This document shows positions 61,890 through 64,000 of a stretch of DNA of 64,000 nucleotides, piece after piece; position 1 is the first letter of the stretch; the number at the start of each line of letters is the position of its first letter. Under the pieces are notes generated by a model. That model had not been told where the DNA came from. It searched no databases and saw nothing but the letters and a program-made list of their open reading frames with translations. Location: contig NC_033622.1 of the NCBI RefSeq assembly GCF_001540865.1, positions 14,638,797 through 14,702,796 of the forward strand, written 5' to 3'. A program made the position numbers and the translations under genes. This DNA is from Ananas comosus (Eukaryota; Streptophyta; Magnoliopsida; Poales; Bromeliaceae).

Positions 61890-62958
61890 GGATTAGGGTT
61901 TTGTTTAGGGTTCGGAGGGACGAGGAGGAGGAGGACGGTAAAGGAAGGTTCAAGAAGGTGAGAGGATTTGGGAAGAGGGCGAGAGGAGGAAAAGGACGGC
62001 GCGTCGCAAGGCTCGGAACGTTTGAAGAGCTCAGAAGGCACCACCGGTTTTCCTGTGGAACCGAAGACGTTGTTGCATGAACCTGGTGCATCGTGCACCT
62101 CATACGAAAGCACCTACCATACGATAAAATTTATGGTAAAACTTCAAAACCCCCGTGTGGTTTCGTAGTTTCTCACTTTCCTCCCCTATGGTTTAAAATA
62201 TATTAATTTGTCCCCCTATGATTTTTTTTCCTTTTTTACTTATCAATTTCATTATTTTTTTTTCTTTAAATCGGTGATAAAGTTAATTTAAAGAGTACTA
62301 AAGCGAATATTTGATAAATCTATATGGATAGGTGAAGTTTTTTTATATAATTTAATGAAATATTAACGAAAAAGCTACAGAAAAAATAAAAACGAAACCA
62401 CAAAAGGGCAATTTGATACATTTTAAACTACAGGGGGCAAAGTGAGAAACGACGAAACCAAAAGAGGAGTTTTTAAAGTTTTTCCAAAATTTAATTTTAA
62501 TTTAATTTAATTAAGCATCTATTATTTGTTTCCATACAAAATAATTACAACAAACAATAGCTTACGATTTTCAGGGAATGAATACATTACTTTCGTTAGA
62601 ATTTAGTAAAGTTGTAATTTATTAAAAAAAAAAGCAGAATATTTTTTATTATTTTTTTTATCACTGCTGCACCAAGGACCACCGCCCGCCCACTGGAACT
62701 TTCTTCCTCCCCAAGCCGTATCATTTAACTCTCGTGAGAGGGTTTAGGGTTTTGTTTCGTTTCTCCCATCCCCACCACACCGCACCACATCGGTCCACAC
62801 CACACCACCCCTTCAGATCACACCGCGGCGCCACCCTTCCTCCTCTTCCCAAAAAATTTAAAAAAAGAAAAAAAGAAAAAGAAAAAGAGGAAGACTATTT
62901 ACAGAGAAGACGAAGAAGAAGAAGAAGAAGAAGAAGAAGAGGAAGAAAAGAGGAGGAG
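61890..62958. promoter_or_regulatory. Divergent promoter, F-box gene and prohibitin
   Basis: About 1.07 kb between two start codons contains the MITE at 62135-62485, AT-rich sequence, and the prohibitin leader. The leader ends in an AAG microsatellite (about 62905-62941) immediately before the start codon. Confidence 0.55.
62135..62485. mobile_element. 351-bp MITE between F-box and prohibitin genes
   Basis: Arms pair over about 80 bases: GGTAAAACTTCAAAACCCCC and its mirrored GAGTTTTTAAAGTTTTTCC, then TTTCTCACTTTCCTCCCC against GGGGCAAAGTGAGAAA. AAAATTTA flanks both sides, a 7-8 base target duplication that suggests a hAT or Mutator-like mover. It is non-coding. Confidence 0.85.
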
Positions 62959-63822
62959 ATGGCGGCGGGCGGGGGGGCGCAGGCGGCGGCGTCGTTGCTG
63001 GCGAGCGTGGCGAAGGCGGCGGTGGGGATCGGGGTGAGCGCGTCGGTGTTGGGGGCGTCGCTGTACACGGTGGACGGGGGGGAGCGCGCGGTGATCTTCG
63101 ACCGGTTCCGCGGCGTGCTGGATCGGACGGTCGGGGAGGGCACCCACTTCCTGGTGCCGTGGCTGCAGAAGCCCTACATCTTCGACATCCGCACCCGCCC
63201 CCACACCTTCTCGTCCAACTCGGGCACGAAGGACCTGCAGATGGTGAACCTGACCCTCCGCCTGCTGTCCCGCCCGGACGTGGAGCGCCTCCCGACCATC
63301 TTCACGTCGCTGGGCACGGAGTACGACGAGAAGGTGCTGCCCTCCATCGGCAACGAGGTCCTGAAGGCCGTCGTCGCGCAGTTCAACGCCGACCAGCTGC
63401 TCACCGAGCGGCCCCGCGTGTCGGCGCTCGTCCGCGACTCCCTCATCCGCCGCGCCCGCGAGTTCAACATCATCCTCGACGACGTCGCCATCACCCACCT
63501 CTCCTACGGCGCCGAGTTCTCCCTCGCCGTCGAGAAGAAGCAGGTCGCCCAGCAGGAGGCCGAGCGCTCCAAGTTCCTCGTCATGCGCGCCGAGCAGGAG
63601 CGCCGCGCCGCCGTCATCCGCGCCGAGGGCGAGAGCGAGTCCGCCAGGCTCATCTCCGAGGCCACCGCCGCCGCCGGCCTCGGCCTCATCGAGCTCAGGC
63701 GCATCGAGGCCGCCAAGGAGATCGCCGCCGCCCTCTCCAAGACCCCCAACGTCGCCTACGTCCCCTCCGGCGACGGCTCCCAGATGCTCCTCGGCCTCAA
63801 CCCCACCGCCCTCGGCCGGTGA
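62959..63822 (+). CDS. PHB3: Prohibitin, type I (PHB3/PHB4-like)
   Basis: An inner-mitochondrial-membrane scaffold protein that assembles with type II prohibitin into a ring which supports respiratory complexes and proteases. The reading frame is a single exon of 287 residues, close to the usual 275-290. Near the N-terminus is a hydrophobic stretch (about 15-35), then the SPFH domain with [62 protein letters not shown] and a coiled-coil segment rich in Glu/Arg/Ala. The start at 62959 is chosen by homology; the open frame continues 75 codons upstream but that part is Ser/Lys/Arg low-complexity leader. Codons are almost all G/C at the third position. No intron is seen in the CDS. Confidence 0.95.
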   Translation: MAAGGGAQAAASLLASVAKAAVGIGVSASVLGASLYTVDGGERAVIFDRFRGVLDRTVGEGTHFLVPWLQKPYIFDIRTRPHTFSSNSGTKDLQMVNLTLRLLSRPDVERLPTIFTSLGTEYDEKVLPSIGNEVLKAVVAQFNADQLLTERPRVSALVRDSLIRRAREFNIILDDVAITHLSYGAEFSLAVEKKQVAQQEAERSKFLVMRAEQERRAAVIRAEGESESARLISEATAAAGLGLIELRRIEAAKEIAAALSKTPNVAYVPSGDGSQMLLGLNPTALGR

Positions 63823-63884
63823 CCACCAGCAGAGCAGATCAGAGCAGAGCAGGGCAGGGCCGTTCCGTATCCTAAACCCTACAA

Positions 63885-63941
<57 letters not shown>

Positions 63942-64000
63942 CTCGAGAATTTTTATCAATAATTTCGCAATATCCAGTTTCTGTCTACTTATTAGTGAGT
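63823..64000. other. Prohibitin 3' UTR with CT tract
   Basis: A TC microsatellite of about 50 bases (63889-63938) follows the stop codon by about 65 bases. The window ends here. Confidence 0.6.

Noticed and set aside
63159..63875. 238-codon frame overlapping prohibitin, and long antisense frames
   Set aside because: They arise from the very GC-rich codon bias of prohibitin and show low-complexity Arg/Pro/His composition with no family features.

Overview
The window is nuclear DNA of a flowering plant. Its genes have many introns with GT/AG borders, and they belong to plant families: JAZ/TIFY, an STR-type ABCG half-transporter, an R2R3-MYB, LTPG and GDSL esterases. The spacers are AT-rich and full of small inverted-repeat transposons. 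The strong G/C bias of some coding exons (prohibitin at 62959-63822, STR exon 5, LTPG exon 1) next to very AT-rich spacers suggests a monocot, probably a commelinid outside the grasses; this is inference. One 512-base N gap (1061-1572) and isolated N bases show a draft assembly.

Layout. 1-2460 is repeat DNA with the gap. 2460-6743 (+) holds a TIFY6/JAZ3-type JAZ repressor behind a promoter with four G-boxes. 8064-10871 (+) holds TDX, a Hip/TPR/thioredoxin fusion. 11363-14219 (-) holds an STR-like ABCG half-transporter, tail to tail with TDX, with an unresolved reading-frame step. 15546-18570 (-) holds the small GTPase ARL8. 18571-34091 has no gene I can support: it is about 15.5 kb of MITEs, fold-back elements, SINEs, a CACTA end and local duplications. 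34092-35721 (-) holds an R2R3-MYB of the MYB20/43/42/85 secondary-wall type. 35722-39087 is again transposon-rich. 39088-54313 (-) holds Mediator subunit MED23 in 21 exons over 15.2 kb; its introns carry a SINE with perfect target duplications, a hAT MITE, an inverted-repeat element and a near-perfect 508-bp-arm palindrome. 55064-55973 (+) holds a GPI-anchored LTP, 56627-58530 (-) a GDSL esterase/lipase, 59475-61889 (-) an F-box protein with a Cys-rich C-terminus, and 62959-63822 (+) a prohibitin.

The genes do not form a pathway cluster. They are independent transcription units in an ordinary gene-island and repeat-desert pattern. Loose themes are jasmonate repression (JAZ) with one of its transcriptional interfaces (MED23, a Mediator tail subunit), and cell wall or surface functions (MYB, LTPG, GDSL).

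I saw no clear sign of an undescribed multi-gene system. The items most worth a second look are the giant palindrome in MED23 intron 8, a family of elements built around a 19-base palindromic motif, a fold-back hairpin derived from a larger repeat, a tRNA-derived SINE family, the frame step in the STR-like gene, and the non-canonical GC-AG intron in TDX. Exon borders were derived by hand from open frames, splice dinucleotides, phase continuity and family conservation; no alignment or transcript data were used.
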